Shown here piece after piece: positions 40,115 to 52,120 of a stretch of 64,000 bases of DNA (its first letter is position 1; the number at the start of each line of letters is the position of its first letter). Source of the DNA: Lophius americanus (Eukaryota; Chordata; Actinopteri; Lophiiformes; Lophiidae); assembly GCA_037951165.1 (NCBI GenBank), contig JBBDHG010000030.1, forward strand, positions 1,371,001 to 1,435,000, in the 5' to 3' direction. The notes under the pieces were generated by a model. The model ran no database searches. It was not told where the DNA came from and saw only the letters and a program-made list of their open reading frames with translations. The translations under genes were made by a program, and so were the position numbers.

Positions 40115-41430
40115 ACCAACAGAGATTTGGGGACATGAACTCACCTCCATCCTCTGAGGTCCGGCCTTCATGTGGACTTAAGTGGACTAATTCTAGTATA
40201 TGGAAAGATCTCAGAAAGACTGAAGTCAGCCAGGATGACATGATGAGTCTATACTGCAAAACACTAGAATATTCTATCATTTTAAGCTCATTTTAAACAC
40301 CGAGCCACTCACACCGGTGTTAATGCATTTTTGTATCTAGTGGAAGAAAATGACATCATGAATTCATGAATCAGACAGAAGTCAGCAGCGGTAGGAGAAA
40401 GTAGCCAGGCTTTTTCTCCAAGTCCCTTTAAATATCAGAATTGAATCAATAAATTTGTCGACTTTCTACCAATATCCTGGTTGTAATAATTGATTACTCT
40501 GAGGATGGTCCAGTATACGGTAAATCTTGTGGCAGGATGTTTGTTTGAGGATTTCAGCTAAAAATGTTTGATGGATTTCAGATTTGATAACATTTTTCGA
40601 CTTAAATATAAATACTTTCCACAATAAACTTGAAGTTTTAATGCTGTCATGGCTTAATAAATAGAAAATAAAGCCATATTTAAGAGATAGATAGACTAGA
40701 AATGTTTATTTCTTAAAGAAAACCGAGTGAGATTAAGTTAAGATTTGCATAAAAGCAAAATAGCAGATATGTAACAAGACAGTTTCATAACAAAACGTAT
40801 TTATCGGTAATTAAAACTTTAAATAAACAACACTTCTGAATTGATGCACAATTTACAGTTGTTTCAAAAAAGCCTACTTTAATGTTCTGTTCCACCACAT
40901 CTCCCAGTGTTTTAGTGAGAGTTACCCTGATTTATTTTTACAGTGTACCTTGTATCACTTTAGTTTTTTCATGCAATTACCGTAAATGAAGAAGCAATAA
41001 ATAACTTTCATTTTCACTGTCTTTGCAAAAGACACAATTTTGCTTTGAAAATATAAACTCTTGATGAAATTAATACCATGTATTTCATACCATACCATAC
41101 CATTATGTCAAAAACCAGTTTACTGTCAAAGTACTATAAAAGTGTTATTCTTCTGTATAACACTTCTTCTGTAATATAAAATGTTCCCAATTTATCAAAA
41201 CATACCTTAATTTCAACAAATAAGGTATAATGTATTTGTTAAATAATGCTGATCTCTATGTAAGAATGTGTATTCATTAAAAAAACAATGCATGTTTCTA
41301 AATATACAGTAACTTATTGTCATTTAATGTAATGTCCTGATAGGTCTAATCTGAAACAAAAAATACTTATATGGAAGCATGTCTTGAAGAAGTAAGTCGT
41401 GTTTTTATAGTTGTTTAATAAAGCATAAAA
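40115..41430. repeat. AT-rich spacer with ACAGTAAA-type dispersed repeat
   Basis: From about 40840 on, words such as TTTACAGTGTACCTTG, GCAATTACCGTAAATG and AACCAGTTTACTGTCAAAGT recur. They are shared with 43260-43520, 51200-51560, 61440-62200 and 63590-63990, and I take them as one diffuse fish repeat family. Confidence 0.4.
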
Positions 41431-41439
41431 CACTTGTAT

Positions 41440-42300
41440 CATAAATGACCACTTCCTGGAAGGTGTCAGTGTTTCGATGTTAACCCTGTTAAAACAGGAA
41501 AAAGTATCTAGAGTTCTCCGTGATGCTGCCATACGGATCTCTGCTAGTGGTACCCCTCTTAAAACAAGCCCAGGAAGTAGCCACAACTTTTGAGAAAGTT
41601 TAAGAAACAGTGTCAATCACCCAGTTTGACAGACGTTGTGGGGGGCCACGTCTTTTCCCATCATAACACAAAAACATCTGTGAGTATGAACAAGTAAGCG
41701 GTTTGCACTGTCAGTGGATACAATGACTGAAGGTCTACTTCCCAACAATCAGGCTCTGACTCCGGATGGAAGGAACTCATTTCTATCACTTGGCTCAGTG
41801 TCTGGGAGGCCGTTACCGTCAGGAGGAACACAGGATCCGGCCACAGTGATGAATCAGTATTATTATTATGTTTGCCTGTCCAACCAACCCCGTGAGGAAG
41901 TTGAGCGAGCGACCTCAGCACCCTGGGGAGATCCCTAGACGGACCTCTTAACGTAATGCCTGGCTGCAGCCGGTTTGCTTCCTTAAAGAACTGAGACAAC
42001 GAAGGATGTCTCCTGACTGGCACTCCTCCCTTTGCCTCACTGGAGAAAGTAATGGCCACTACATAACCTTTAAAGGTGCTTGATTGTCTACCTGAGTCAG
42101 CAGTGATTGAAGGAACGTAGAACCCAGTGAGTAGGGAATCTGAAAGGATTGGTTTGTCTGCTGTCACAACATTCAGAGAACACTCTCCACATGGGGTTCC
42201 AAGTCCGACAACTTGCTTGGGATAGGAGATCTACCCTAACCGGCAGAGGCCAGGGTTAGTCGCAGATCGAGATTGCTGGGAACGAATAGCTGGCAACCTG
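41440..42300 (-). mobile_element. decayed DIRS-like tyrosine-recombinase retrotransposon
   Basis: Three pieces lie in DIRS order on the minus strand. At about 42245-42175 is VRVDLLSQASCRTWNP, a linker typical of DIRS pol. At about 42100-41910 is SSTFKGYVVAITFSS then PSRDLPRVLRSLAQLP, the recombinase N-terminal domain. At about 41640-41450 is a GVPLAEIRMAASRRTLDTF segment of the recombinase C-terminus. The middle catalytic part is lost, frames are broken, and the position of the nucleophilic Tyr reads Asn. Sequence up to 42980 may belong to the same element but was not recognised. Confidence 0.6.
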
Positions 42301-42990
42301 GGAGTTATTAACAGCTCGTTGTAACAACCTGGGTATCTTCAATTCCATGAGGAAAAAAACTATTCTTGCAGTGGGCTGTCTCCAGTGATGCTAATAGAGT
42401 GGTCAGAGCTCTTCCAAATTGCTACTGGTTCTCTCCCCCCCAGAATATACACTGCTCTGAGACATGCCAGATGGGGAAAGGCCCACAGCCAGAGCTTCTA
42501 AGGCCAGCCGGTGACTTCATTCCTAAATGAGATGGCTCTGCTAGGGTGACCAACTTCGTAACCCTCTATCGCTCTTTCTCTGGTGAGAGAAACAAACAAA
42601 GAGAGAAAGTCTAGGCATAGACCTATAAACAAACTGACATCTACTCTTGTAATTGCATCCGTCAGCAGGAGAAAAGGGATGGGGACGCTTCTGAAATTGG
42701 ATACTGCAATCATTTGCTCTAGCTCCATACTTAGCCGAGTCTGCAGCAGACTGCTCTACGCTCCTGTCCCTACAAATGCTCTCCAACCGGGGGAATTTCC
42801 ATAGCCTTGGCTCTCAATGTCGGCTATCGAGAGTAGTACTCCCAACAAGGTGGGCAATACTGATACTAATACTAATACTGCCATCATCATGATGGCCTGG
42901 TAAGGGCGGCAATGCTTGGAAGCCATTCTTCCTTCAGCTACGAGTAGCCAGCAACAGGAATGAGACAATCAGTCTACGATGTGCAGACTA
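42301..42990. other. unassigned sequence beside the DIRS-like relic
   Basis: Composition resembles the relic next to it, with short open frames on the minus strand that I cannot assign. It may be the decayed upstream part of the same element. Confidence 0.35.
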
Positions 42991-43067
42991 ACAGTCCTCC
43001 AATGAATCATGCATAGAGAAAACAAAATAAAACAAGTTTCTGATCAGCCTACACAAGATGTATATAA

Positions 43068-43123
<56 letters not shown>

Positions 43124-43190
43124 AATATATATGTATATATATACGTATATATATACATATATAATATATACATATATATAACGTATCAAC
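43068..43190. repeat. (TA)n microsatellite with a palindrome
   Basis: TA repeats followed by GTAT-type variants. The sequence around 43126-43163 is self-complementary about a central ACGT (43143-43146). Confidence 0.95.
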
Positions 43191-45490
43191 ATCAACAAAA
43201 CATGAAATCAACAGAATTTCACAGATTTGCACTGTTAACATTTTGTTTCTGTGAAAATGAGGTCGGCTCTTAATAGTTGAAGTTTATTTTTATTTTAAAT
43301 TCAAATGCACTTACCAAACTGTAAAAATGATCAGTAAAAATGACAAGAGTAATAAAGTAAAATTCAAAACAGTAATAATACAGTTTATTACCATAAATCA
43401 ATGATGAGTAAGTAACTTTAGTTTTTTTATGTGTGGAAAATCTTACTGTGAAAACATTAACATTAACCGATACAGACATTTTACTGTAAATTATACAGAT
43501 TTTTGCAGTGCACTGAAAATTTGAGATTTACATTATATTATGCTGGATTATATTACATGATATTACATTAAATTATATTATATTATATTGAGATTTAAGT
43601 GGCATTTATTATTGGAGGGTTTTCATTGGTTCTGTGTATGGCACTCTTGAGATTCATTGAATGAAAAGTGCACTACAAAGAAAAGGTGTTATTATTATTA
43701 TTATTATTATCATTATAAAGTCTGTGTTTGAAATAACTCACCTGATTTTGCTGCAGTAAATTAAATGAAAGAGAAAAATGCACATTCAGTCTTTCCTGTT
43801 TCCGTCGGCTCAGTGCTGATTTCTTCTGGATGTCTGCAGCAACACATGGGACTCTGGGCCGTGGTCCAAACCTGGATTGAGATCCCACTGAGAAATCACC
43901 AACGATATGATCCAGCAGAGACAAACAGGCAAATATATCATTTAAACATGGCTCAAGAAGAGTTGGTGGAAATTTTAGATTTAGGAATAATTTATTTTCA
44001 ATCAAAGTAAATCATGAATTCACTCCTTTATCCACGTTTTCTTTACATTTTGACACAAATTGGACTTTATAATTTTCTTTATTCACCTAAAAACGTTGAA
44101 AAAGTCTTTACTTTAATAAGTCTATTCAGACTAAGCTCCCCAGAACAAATACAGAACCTTCGTTTGGAAGTATATTTTTTGACTGCAGCATTTCTCTGAG
44201 TGACCGGGGCTTCCCCCCCCCTCATGTTATTTACTGATTATTGTAAATGTATCCTAAGTTTTAGAGTCTAACATAACTCAACAGAAAATAAAACAGATTT
44301 TGATCATCAACTAAATACCTTCTTTTTAGATCCTGTGTTAAATCATTTTGCTCTGCTTCTGCAGCCTCGGCATCGCTTAAATCCAGATGTGCAGCTCTTG
44401 CACATTTTGCTCGTCCTGCACTATAAACTCAAATAATTTTGATGGTAAGCAAAAAAAATCCGAATTTGCAAATAAATTAGATCAATAATTTGAAGTTATT
44501 GAATATAAAAAAAAAGAATTGCCTCATTACAATTTACAATATGAAATTAATTAATATCAACATATTTCTAGATTATTATAAGTCCCTGGTCCAGCTGAAT
44601 AATATGCAAATGTAATTCTCACTGATTCTATATTTTGAAATAAATGATTATAATTGTTATTATTATAAATATTTTGTAGTACAAATGATGATAAATCTAA
44701 ATGAAGTCCATGCTGAAACGTGGTTTGGATTAAATATGGTCCAAAAAATATTCCTTTATTTAATTTTTAATATCTGTTTTGCTGATTATTTTGATTTATA
44801 TATTTTATTTCTTGAGAGCCTAAAAGTCAGTGTTGAGTTGAATCAACCAAGTTGTCAAATTACCTTCATTTATAAGTATTTTTCTTAAATCTAATTAGCC
44901 TTTAAATTAGGCCTAAAATTTAAATCTCACTGTTCTCCTTTCGTTTCCGACACAGCAGGCCCAGACAGGCGTTTGATCCATGAATGAAATTAAATATGTT
45001 TAGTGTTGTCTAATTATCAGCTACATAAATTCTTAATATATCTCAGGGTTTCATATTTAAGTGAAATATTAGGTACACTTCAAAAAAGGGAATTGTTGAT
45101 GAACTTAAGAAAAAAGACTCCAACTGGTAACGCACAAATTATTAATTTAAATCAATAAATTATACTCACGAAAATTACTTTGTTTAATTGTTTGTAACCA
45201 GCTGAAGCAATTATTTTAAGTTAATCAACGATTTTTCTGCTTTTAGAGTTTAGAATTAAAATAATTTCACCAGAATTCAAGCTAAAATCAATGACTTTTA
45301 AAGCTAATACCTTTAGAAAAAGTATCTGAAACGATACAAAAACATGTCACTGGAGCCGTCCACTGTTTTTCATTCAGGTTATTCAGATTAAAAGTTCCTC
45401 CGATGGTCCTGCTGACTCGAGTTGAAAATGTTTTTATTAGGGTGAAGGGTTTATTTTTGAGCTGAGGCTCGGAAACATTTCAGACCGTTA
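43191..45490. other. AT-rich intergenic sequence downstream of neurod2
   Basis: No gene recognised. 43260-43520 has ACAGTAAAA-type repeat words and 43686-43712 is an ATT run. The part 44890-45015 (GGCCTAAAATTTAAATC, GTTTGATCCATGAATG) is low-repeat and could be regulatory, but support is thin. Confidence 0.5.
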
Positions 45491-45498
45491 TAAAACAT

Positions 45499-45504
45499 TT
45501 TATT
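45499..45504 (-). terminator. neurod2: candidate neurod2 polyadenylation signal
   Basis: AATAAA on the minus strand, about 215 nt past the neurod2 stop codon. Another AATAAA lies on the minus strand at about 45450. Which one is used cannot be told from sequence. Confidence 0.45.
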
Positions 45505-45717
45505 TATTTTCTTGTTTTAACACGTTTGATTGCTTACAGATCCGATCAGTTAGTCTGATTCTTACTGGACACTTTGACAGGAAGTACATTACAGCATAGG
45601 GATGACATCAGAACACAGGTGCATCATGGGAAAATCCATCATCCTAGCCTCCTTTTTTCCAAAAAATTACATAATTGCCTTCAACGGACCAATAATAGAT
45701 TAGGGGCTGAAGGGGTC

Positions 45718-46785
45718 TCAGTTGTGGAAAAAGGCGTTGAGGTCCTCATAGGGGGGCGCCCTGTCGTGGTGCAACTGCGCATCATGGAAAGGTGGGACGT
45801 TTTCCGTGAGCGCGCCTCCAGTGCGCGCACCCGATGGCCCAAAGTTGAGGCTGTGTCCAGGTCTAGACAGTCCGGAGTAATGCATAGAGTAATGATAGTT
45901 CCTGTCCTCAGCGGGGTCCTGCTGCCTCCCGCCGTTCACGCACAAGGGTGGGCTGTGCTGAGCCTCATAATCCGGGCTGTTGTAGTCCGGGGACGTTCCA
46001 CCTGGGGGGTACACGGACTCGTAGCCAGAGCCGTAGGAGTGGCCCCTCAGGTTTAGGGCCCCGGCTCCTGTCTGGTAGTGGGGGCTGGAGAGGCGCGCGC
46101 ACCGGTAGGAGTAGGGGTTCACGGAAAAAGGGGAGGTGGGCATGTGGAAGCGCGCCGCATCCGAGCACGGTTCGGTCAGGAAGTTCCTGGTGTTGAGCTG
46201 CAGACACCCCGCCACCAGGTTAGTGGTGGGTTGGGACAGACCCTTACACAGCATCTGCACGTACGCCACCACATCCGGTCTTTTCCCGTTGCGTAAAATC
46301 TCCCCGAGCGCCAGGATGTAGTTCTTGGCGAGTCTCAGGGTCTCGATCTTGGAGAGCTTCTGCGTCTTGGAATAGCAGGGAACGACTTTGCGCAAATTGT
46401 CCAGCGCGGAATTCAAGTCGTGCATGCGCGTGCGCTCCCGTGCGTTCGCTTTCATGCGGCGCACCTTGGAGCGCTGCACGCGCGCCGCCGTCATTTTCCG
46501 CTTCTTTGGGCCGCGCTTCTTGGGTTTGTCAGCACCGTCCTCTTCCTCCTCTTCCTCCTCCTCCTCATCTTCTTCTTCCTCCTCCTCCATCTCATCATCA
46601 TCGTCTCCGGCCATTTCGGACTCTGCGCGGCTGCTGCCTTCCAGCGGCTCGTCCAGCTCGTCGTCCCCCAGTGGGCACGGCTCGTGTTCGTCGTCCTTGG
46701 CCTTGCAGTGGTCGGGATCCTGGGCCCAGTCCGCCGCGAGCCTCTGGACCTCCGGCAGCACCTCGCTGAACAGACGGCTCAACAT
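45718..46785 (-). CDS. neurod2: NeuroD2 bHLH transcription factor
   Basis: Neuronal differentiation activator that binds E-boxes as a heterodimer with E proteins. The 355-aa protein starts MLSRLFSE, as NEUROD2 does (human MLTRLFSE). It has an acidic run (about residues 61-82), a basic KPKKRGPKKRKM signal, and a bHLH (about 109-165) with KANARERTRMHDLNSALDN and RKVVPCYSKTQKLSKIETLR. It then has LCKGLSQPTTNLVAGCLQLN and the NEUROD2-type ending SPDYNSPDYE, SPPLC, NYHYSMHYS, LHHDR, DLNAFFHN. The whole CDS is in one exon; the open frame continues upstream, but the acceptor cattcctgcag at 46795 precedes GTTGGCACCATG, so I chose the ATG at 46785. Odd points: helix 2 reads YILALGE instead of YIWALSE, and the FSLKQ motif is missing after SPPLC. 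Confidence 0.95.
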   Translation of the reverse strand: MLSRLFSEVLPEVQRLAADWAQDPDHCKAKDDEHEPCPLGDDELDEPLEGSSRAESEMAGDDDDEMEEEEEEDEEEEEEEEEDGADKPKKRGPKKRKMTAARVQRSKVRRMKANARERTRMHDLNSALDNLRKVVPCYSKTQKLSKIETLRLAKNYILALGEILRNGKRPDVVAYVQMLCKGLSQPTTNLVAGCLQLNTRNFLTEPCSDAARFHMPTSPFSVNPYSYRCARLSSPHYQTGAGALNLRGHSYGSGYESVYPPGGTSPDYNSPDYEAQHSPPLCVNGGRQQDPAEDRNYHYSMHYSGLSRPGHSLNFGPSGARTGGALTENVPPFHDAQLHHDRAPPYEDLNAFFHN

Positions 46786-46794
46786 GGTGCCAAC

Positions 46795-48915
46795 CTGCAG
46801 GAATGGGATCGGGGTTAGAAGAGGGGGGACAGGAAGATTTAGATGGACTGACGCAGCCGGAGGTGCTTTCAAGAGGCCGCAGGAGACAAATTGCAATTAT
46901 TATTCTGGAAATAATCCATAAAATGAAATGAGTTTAAGGTGATGTTTTAGCTGAAAGACCAGAGACCTGTCCCTAAAACATTGACCGAACACCCAAAAAG
47001 CAACTGTCAGAACTACATAATTATCAAAAGAAAATTATTTATCACCTTACTTAAAATAGAAATATTCTCAATATCCACGTTTTATTCAGAAACCAATTAA
47101 TGAACGGCAAAAACAAGGCCTTAGAAATAACATTTTTAAGTCTGATGCATCCAATTTCCCGTCGTTCTGTTATAGAAATTACAGAAATATATTTTGCATC
47201 TGTTGCATGATCTGTGTGTGCGTGCATTTGGTTGTGCGTGTGCACGTTCAAGCGTGTGAGAGAATGTAGAAGGATTTGCCAAAATATTTTAGACGAGTGT
47301 CTGAAAGGAAGTAAAACAGAAGAACAAACAAATAACGGATATAACCCCACCAAAGTGTTCATAAATAACAATGGGATTATTTTCATGCCACAGTTGGGGC
47401 CTGCGCGTGCACCGGAGTATCGAAAAAAAAGATGTGTTCATTGAATTTACTTAACTTTATTAAGTCAACTAATCCAGAAAATAAATTAATTTTAAAACTT
47501 TTTTTTTTAATTTTGTTGTACATAATTTATAAGTACATCTAGATCTATTAAAACAAATTCATGGAACCAGTTGACTTAATAAAATTTGGTGAAGTCAACA
47601 AACCTATGACTTTTTTCTATGAGGGGTCGTGGTCTGCGGCTGTGGGACACACTGAATGAGCAAAAACTTTTCCTGTTTTGGATGATTTATCTCATTAAAA
47701 ATGTGCAAAATTCTGCACAACATGTCAGAAACAGACTGATGTGACAGAAATACCAAAAATACAGTTACGCCTAAACTAACATTCTTCTGCAGGGTTATTT
47801 TCTGCGCTAAAAAATTTTTAAACATACATTTAGTATTAACAAGGCCCTTTTTAATGATACATATGTTAAAGCTAATTAAATTTTCTACCTAGATAATTAA
47901 ATTAAAGTGAGAAAAGTTGACTTGCTTCACTTCTTTACTCACATCTTCCACTTTTTTTTACACGATGCCCCTCTTATTTTAAAAGACAAAATTACTAGAA
48001 ATAATTGAGTCACCATACGCTAAGGGTAAAGTTGTTTTTGTTTTTTTAAATTAGCTAATTGTGAGACATAATAATGATAGCAATAACATTAATTTTGATT
48101 AACTATTACATTTTTCTAGTATAATATAAAAAAAAAAAAAACCTTTCAACACCGTAGAGGCCATAAATGTCCTCCTCCTGAAACTGTCACAAAATATTAT
48201 ACATTCGTATTATTTAACACTTTGATGGGCACACCGCCAGTAACAAACACCGGTGCAGATCATAACTATCAAATATTGGATGTATTTTGGGTTTTTTACC
48301 CCTTTAAAAGACGGTTGTGATGTGTCCATTTGAGGAATTTTAACTGCTGCACTTGAAACTTTAATGAAATGAATGCAATCATAGTTTATTCTTGAAGTCA
48401 TACATCCAGTTTATATTATTTAAATAATTATAATTTGAAAATGTATATATTTTTAAATTTCATGCATTCAACAAAAATCTGTTATTTAATATAAAAATCA
48501 AATGTAATCATTGAATCTATTGTATATGAACAGGGTGAAAATATGTCTCATTGTACGACAAGAAAGAATTCAACTGGTTGAAATTGACCAAAACTGGTTT
48601 TCATAAGTAGTTTCATTTCATTAACAGGAAATTGTATTCTTTTGAAGGGGAAATGTATTTAAAACAAAAAAAGTTCATCAGAACTATTACATAAATATCA
48701 TATTCTCTTGTTTCATTCATCTTTTAATGACAAATATGCATCAGATTAGGTATAGTAGTTTGTTTAGGTAATGATTTAGTAATCCTGATGCATGGAGATG
48801 TTACATGTAATTAAAATATATAAAATATGTTTCTATATATAAAGACATATGTAGAAACCGACACACAAACACTCACACTTACATATATATATTTATATAT
48901 ATATATGTGTGTGTA

Positions 48916-49009
<94 letters not shown>

Positions 49010-49630
49010 AAAAAACATTTTTTTTTAAAATTTCACTGTTACCTGCCAAACCGTGGAAAATACAGCATGGAAAAGAAAATCGTAAAAAAATGTTTTTTGA
49101 TATGATTATAAGATTCCAGAAATTCCACTCAATATTTTCAAAAACTCACCATTATCACAGCCAATAATTATAATAAAAAAAAACCTGAGGAGAAAAATGT
49201 CCCCATGAGGCTCAAGGGTTAATTCTATCCACCAAACTGGGCTCAGCTGTGACTAAAGTCCAAAGTCTGCCCTAATTCTTGCAAATATAATGTAATTAAA
49301 TGCAACCAATACGTTGTCAATTAGCCGGTGGGTCTCTGTGGAGAATTCGATTCAAACCCCCACCCCCCCCCCCCCCGAGCCTTGGAACATGCGCGCGCAT
49401 CTTTTAGCTTTTATTTCGCACCATTTTCTAATTAAAATAGAACGAAATAAAACACGTGCGGACCGGAGAAGTGCCCAAAGGATACCGAATTTCTAAGGAT
49501 TAATCGATTTAACTGACCATTATTCGATAGAAGCGGTGGTAATCTCCTGGACAATTGCCCATTATTCCTACCCCCTCCCACAAAAACCCTCCTGATCGAT
49601 AAGCGATCGAATAGGAGATGATCGACCTAC
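46795..49630 (-). other. neurod2: neurod2 intron (predicted)
   Basis: From donor GTAGGT at 49630 to acceptor cctgcag at 46795, 2.8 kb. NEUROD2 in other vertebrates has one intron in the 5'UTR, which this fits. It holds a TA microsatellite (48888-49006), a C run at about 49358-49376, and otherwise AT-rich sequence with no extra exon. Confidence 0.6.
48888..49006. repeat. (TA)n microsatellite with GT interruption
   Basis: TA and TGTG words followed by about 80 bp of pure TA, inside the predicted neurod2 intron. Confidence 0.95.
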
Positions 49631-49960
49631 CTCCTCTGGAGCTCGGTTTGTTTACACCATCTCTCCCCTGGTGGGCATCACATCCACATCCACCCTGCAT
49701 GCGCTCAGCTCTCACTACTCTCTCTCCTCCTCGCCCGCCACTCGCTCCGACTCCTCTCTCTCCTGCGCCCTGACGCGCGGACGGATCCGTGTGGCTCCTC
49801 AGAAGCAGGACTGGGTGGGTTACATACCAGCTCTGATGCCAGGCCCATATGGCTGGCACGTCATTGGCAAGAGCCATCACATGAGAGCCGGTGATTGACA
49901 TGCGGCCGCGTTCGACTGACTCCCTCCCCGGGGAGAGAGAGGGACTCGCCATCTGTCACC
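49631..49960 (-). promoter_or_regulatory. neurod2: predicted neurod2 non-coding exon 1 and core promoter
   Basis: The minus strand ends at GAGGAG/GTAGGT, a strong donor, at 49631. Upstream it is rich in GAGAGA words, as expected for a 5'UTR. Further up are E-boxes CATATG (49846-49851) and CACATG (49878-49883) and a CCAAT box (minus strand, 49863-49867). This arrangement suits a NeuroD-type promoter with bHLH autoregulation, which is known for the family. The transcription start is not placed. Confidence 0.5.
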
Positions 49961-50029
49961 GAGTAGAAAGAGAAAATGGATAAAGGAGGAAAAGGAGGCT
50001 CCATCTCTGGGAAAAAATGGGTTTAAGCT

Positions 50030-50420
50030 CACACGGACGGTTTAAAAAGCAATCCCCTTATAGCAGATTTGATAATTAATCATTTATTGTACTATGACTT
50101 CATTTATTCATCCTTATTTTTACATGACTGTCAGAGTAAAAACCCAGTTTTTCCCCCAAAATCGAAGAAATCTGAAAATGAGAGAACACAATGGTCTGGG
50201 ATGAGAAAGGTACCCATAAAGATCAGAGTCAGGGTGCAATTGCTTAAACGAGTCCATCGAGCAGAGCCAAGCAGCAAGTCTTGGTACTGGGTGCCAGGCC
50301 TGGCACGGGTGCCCGCGGGTGAGCTCGTGCCAAAGGTGGCGTCTGCGCAGACTGCAGAGACGGAGGAGGACAAGAAAAACACAAAGGCTGAGAGAGAACT
50401 GCCTCCATCATTTTAAGGCC
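50030..50420. promoter_or_regulatory. candidate conserved block upstream of neurod2
   Basis: Low-repeat stretch of higher GC. It carries a perfect 16-bp palindrome GTGCCAGGCCTGGCAC at 50291-50306 and further TGGCAC/GTGCCA words within 60 bp, as in NFI sites. Open frames on both strands show no similarity. Confidence 0.4.
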
Positions 50421-50424
50421 CAAC

Positions 50425-51600
50425 AGAACCACGTTACAGAACGTCAATGGGGTTGAGGCGGATTGCGTGGCAGGACTGCGTCACACGTGGAGTGAATCGA
50501 ATAATTGTTGTTAAAATGTTTACAGTCTGAAGTGAAGTGAAGCCTCACCTGAAATACATGCCCCAAAATAAACTTAAAATATCTCCACAAACACCAGGTG
50601 TGTTTGCATCACTTTGGTGTCCGTGGACAGGTAAGGCCGAAAATCATGTAGGCGGAGTTTCAGTAACATTGTACCCGTTACTATTTGTCAGAAAAAAGTT
50701 ACAATAGTTCTAGATTTTAGAGAAAAGGGCTCAAACGTCATTATTTTACAAAAACACCAGAAAACAAATAATCAGTGAATCAGTTTTAGAACTCCTGAAT
50801 CAGATTTGAAAGAAACACCATATTTCGTTCATATTATTCTAAGCAGTTTTTTTGGGGGGAGAGGATGAGGAGGACAGGGATATTAGCAAAAAACAAAAAC
50901 ACCTCTGTCCACTAGGGGGAGATATATGCACATGCTTTGGCTGTGACATAAACCAATGTTTTTATACAAATCTATGCTGTAAAAAAATGAATGATTAACT
51001 GCCAAACACCAGTGGACATTTTTTTAAAGGTGTTATTGAGAAAAGAATATATATAAATAATAAAAAATATTAGTTGATTATTGTGTTTGCGATGACAGAA
51101 GTTCCTGCTAAATCGTTAAAGGGTTTTAACTTCATATTTCCATGTATACCAGCAAAATCTGTAATTAAGAAAGAATAATACTTTAAAGGTAATTACTCGC
51201 TTTTGACCTTATGATACTTTTCTGTATTTCCACTGTAAAATCTAGTCGTCAACATATTCTGATTTCTAAAAATATTAACTCTCTACTACTCTAATCTACT
51301 CTTTTGAATTATATCATCTCTTACTGAAGCCATTTGAGGGTTTTTTTAACCATTATTTTAATGTACAATGTTTACAGTGTACTGAAACAAGCTGTTATGA
51401 TTATACCGGAGTTTATTATGTATTACATTTTGTATCATCGTTTTGTACTAGTATGCATTTATTGTAATTTACTCTTATTGTAATGTCCTTGTAAACAAGT
51501 TTACAGTATATCTTATCTTTTCATGGTATTTTAGTGTGATGTGTTCTATGTGGTCACCGCTTCTCCTGATTCTGGGAACCACAGCGGCCTGTTTTACCCT
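50425..51600. other. AT-rich spacer upstream of neurod2
   Basis: No gene recognised. From 51200 to 51560 there are ACTGTAAA/TTTACAGT words of the diffuse repeat seen elsewhere in the window. Confidence 0.5.
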
Positions 51601-51603
<3 letters not shown>

Positions 51604-51632
<29 letters not shown>

Positions 51633-51655
51633 GATAGATATATAGATAGATATAT
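51604..51655. repeat. (TA)n / TAGA microsatellite
   Basis: TATA run followed by TAGATAGATA words. Confidence 0.95.
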
Positions 51656-52120
51656 CTGATATGCTGACTCACACCCAACAGGAAGTCAGCCATCTTGGCG
51701 TTTTCCCCCTTCAAAGAAAGTGTTGTCATGAACCTTCTAGGGCCTGAGCCCTTTTGACTGCAACGACTCTCTTTAGCGACTTTAGAGAGTGGTAATTTTC
51801 AATTTTTAATGAAATTCATACGTATCAGACCCAGAGCGACAGAAACGTCTCCTGGAGGCACGACCTAAACCCAACAGGAAGTCGTCCATTTTGAATTACG
51901 TCAAGCTTTGACAAAAATCCTTCAATGATCTTTTAAGGGCCGCTAAGAACGCTCTCCTCAACGCATCCTAAAAAGCAACCTGTTTCACAGAAATGGACAC
52001 AAAGTCTCTTCGAGTCGTGACTTACTCCCAACAGGAAGTAAGCCATTTTGGATTTTATCTATCTGAGCGAAAACGCCATCAGTGAGCGTTTCACGGCCTG
52101 AGAATGAAGTAATGAAAAGA
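51656..52120. repeat. three-unit imperfect tandem repeat
   Basis: The landmark CCCAACAGGAAGT followed by (C/A)(A/G)(G/T)CCAT occurs near 51677, 51870 and 52028. Between the landmarks come TTGACAAA- or TTCAAAGAA-like words. This CCCAACAGGAAGT family is a common fish dispersed repeat. Confidence 0.7.

Noticed and set aside
45574..46921. Plus-strand open frames opposite neurod2 (up to 177 codons)
   Set aside because: Shadows of the bHLH coding frame. The Ser-run is just the complement of the acidic Glu run.
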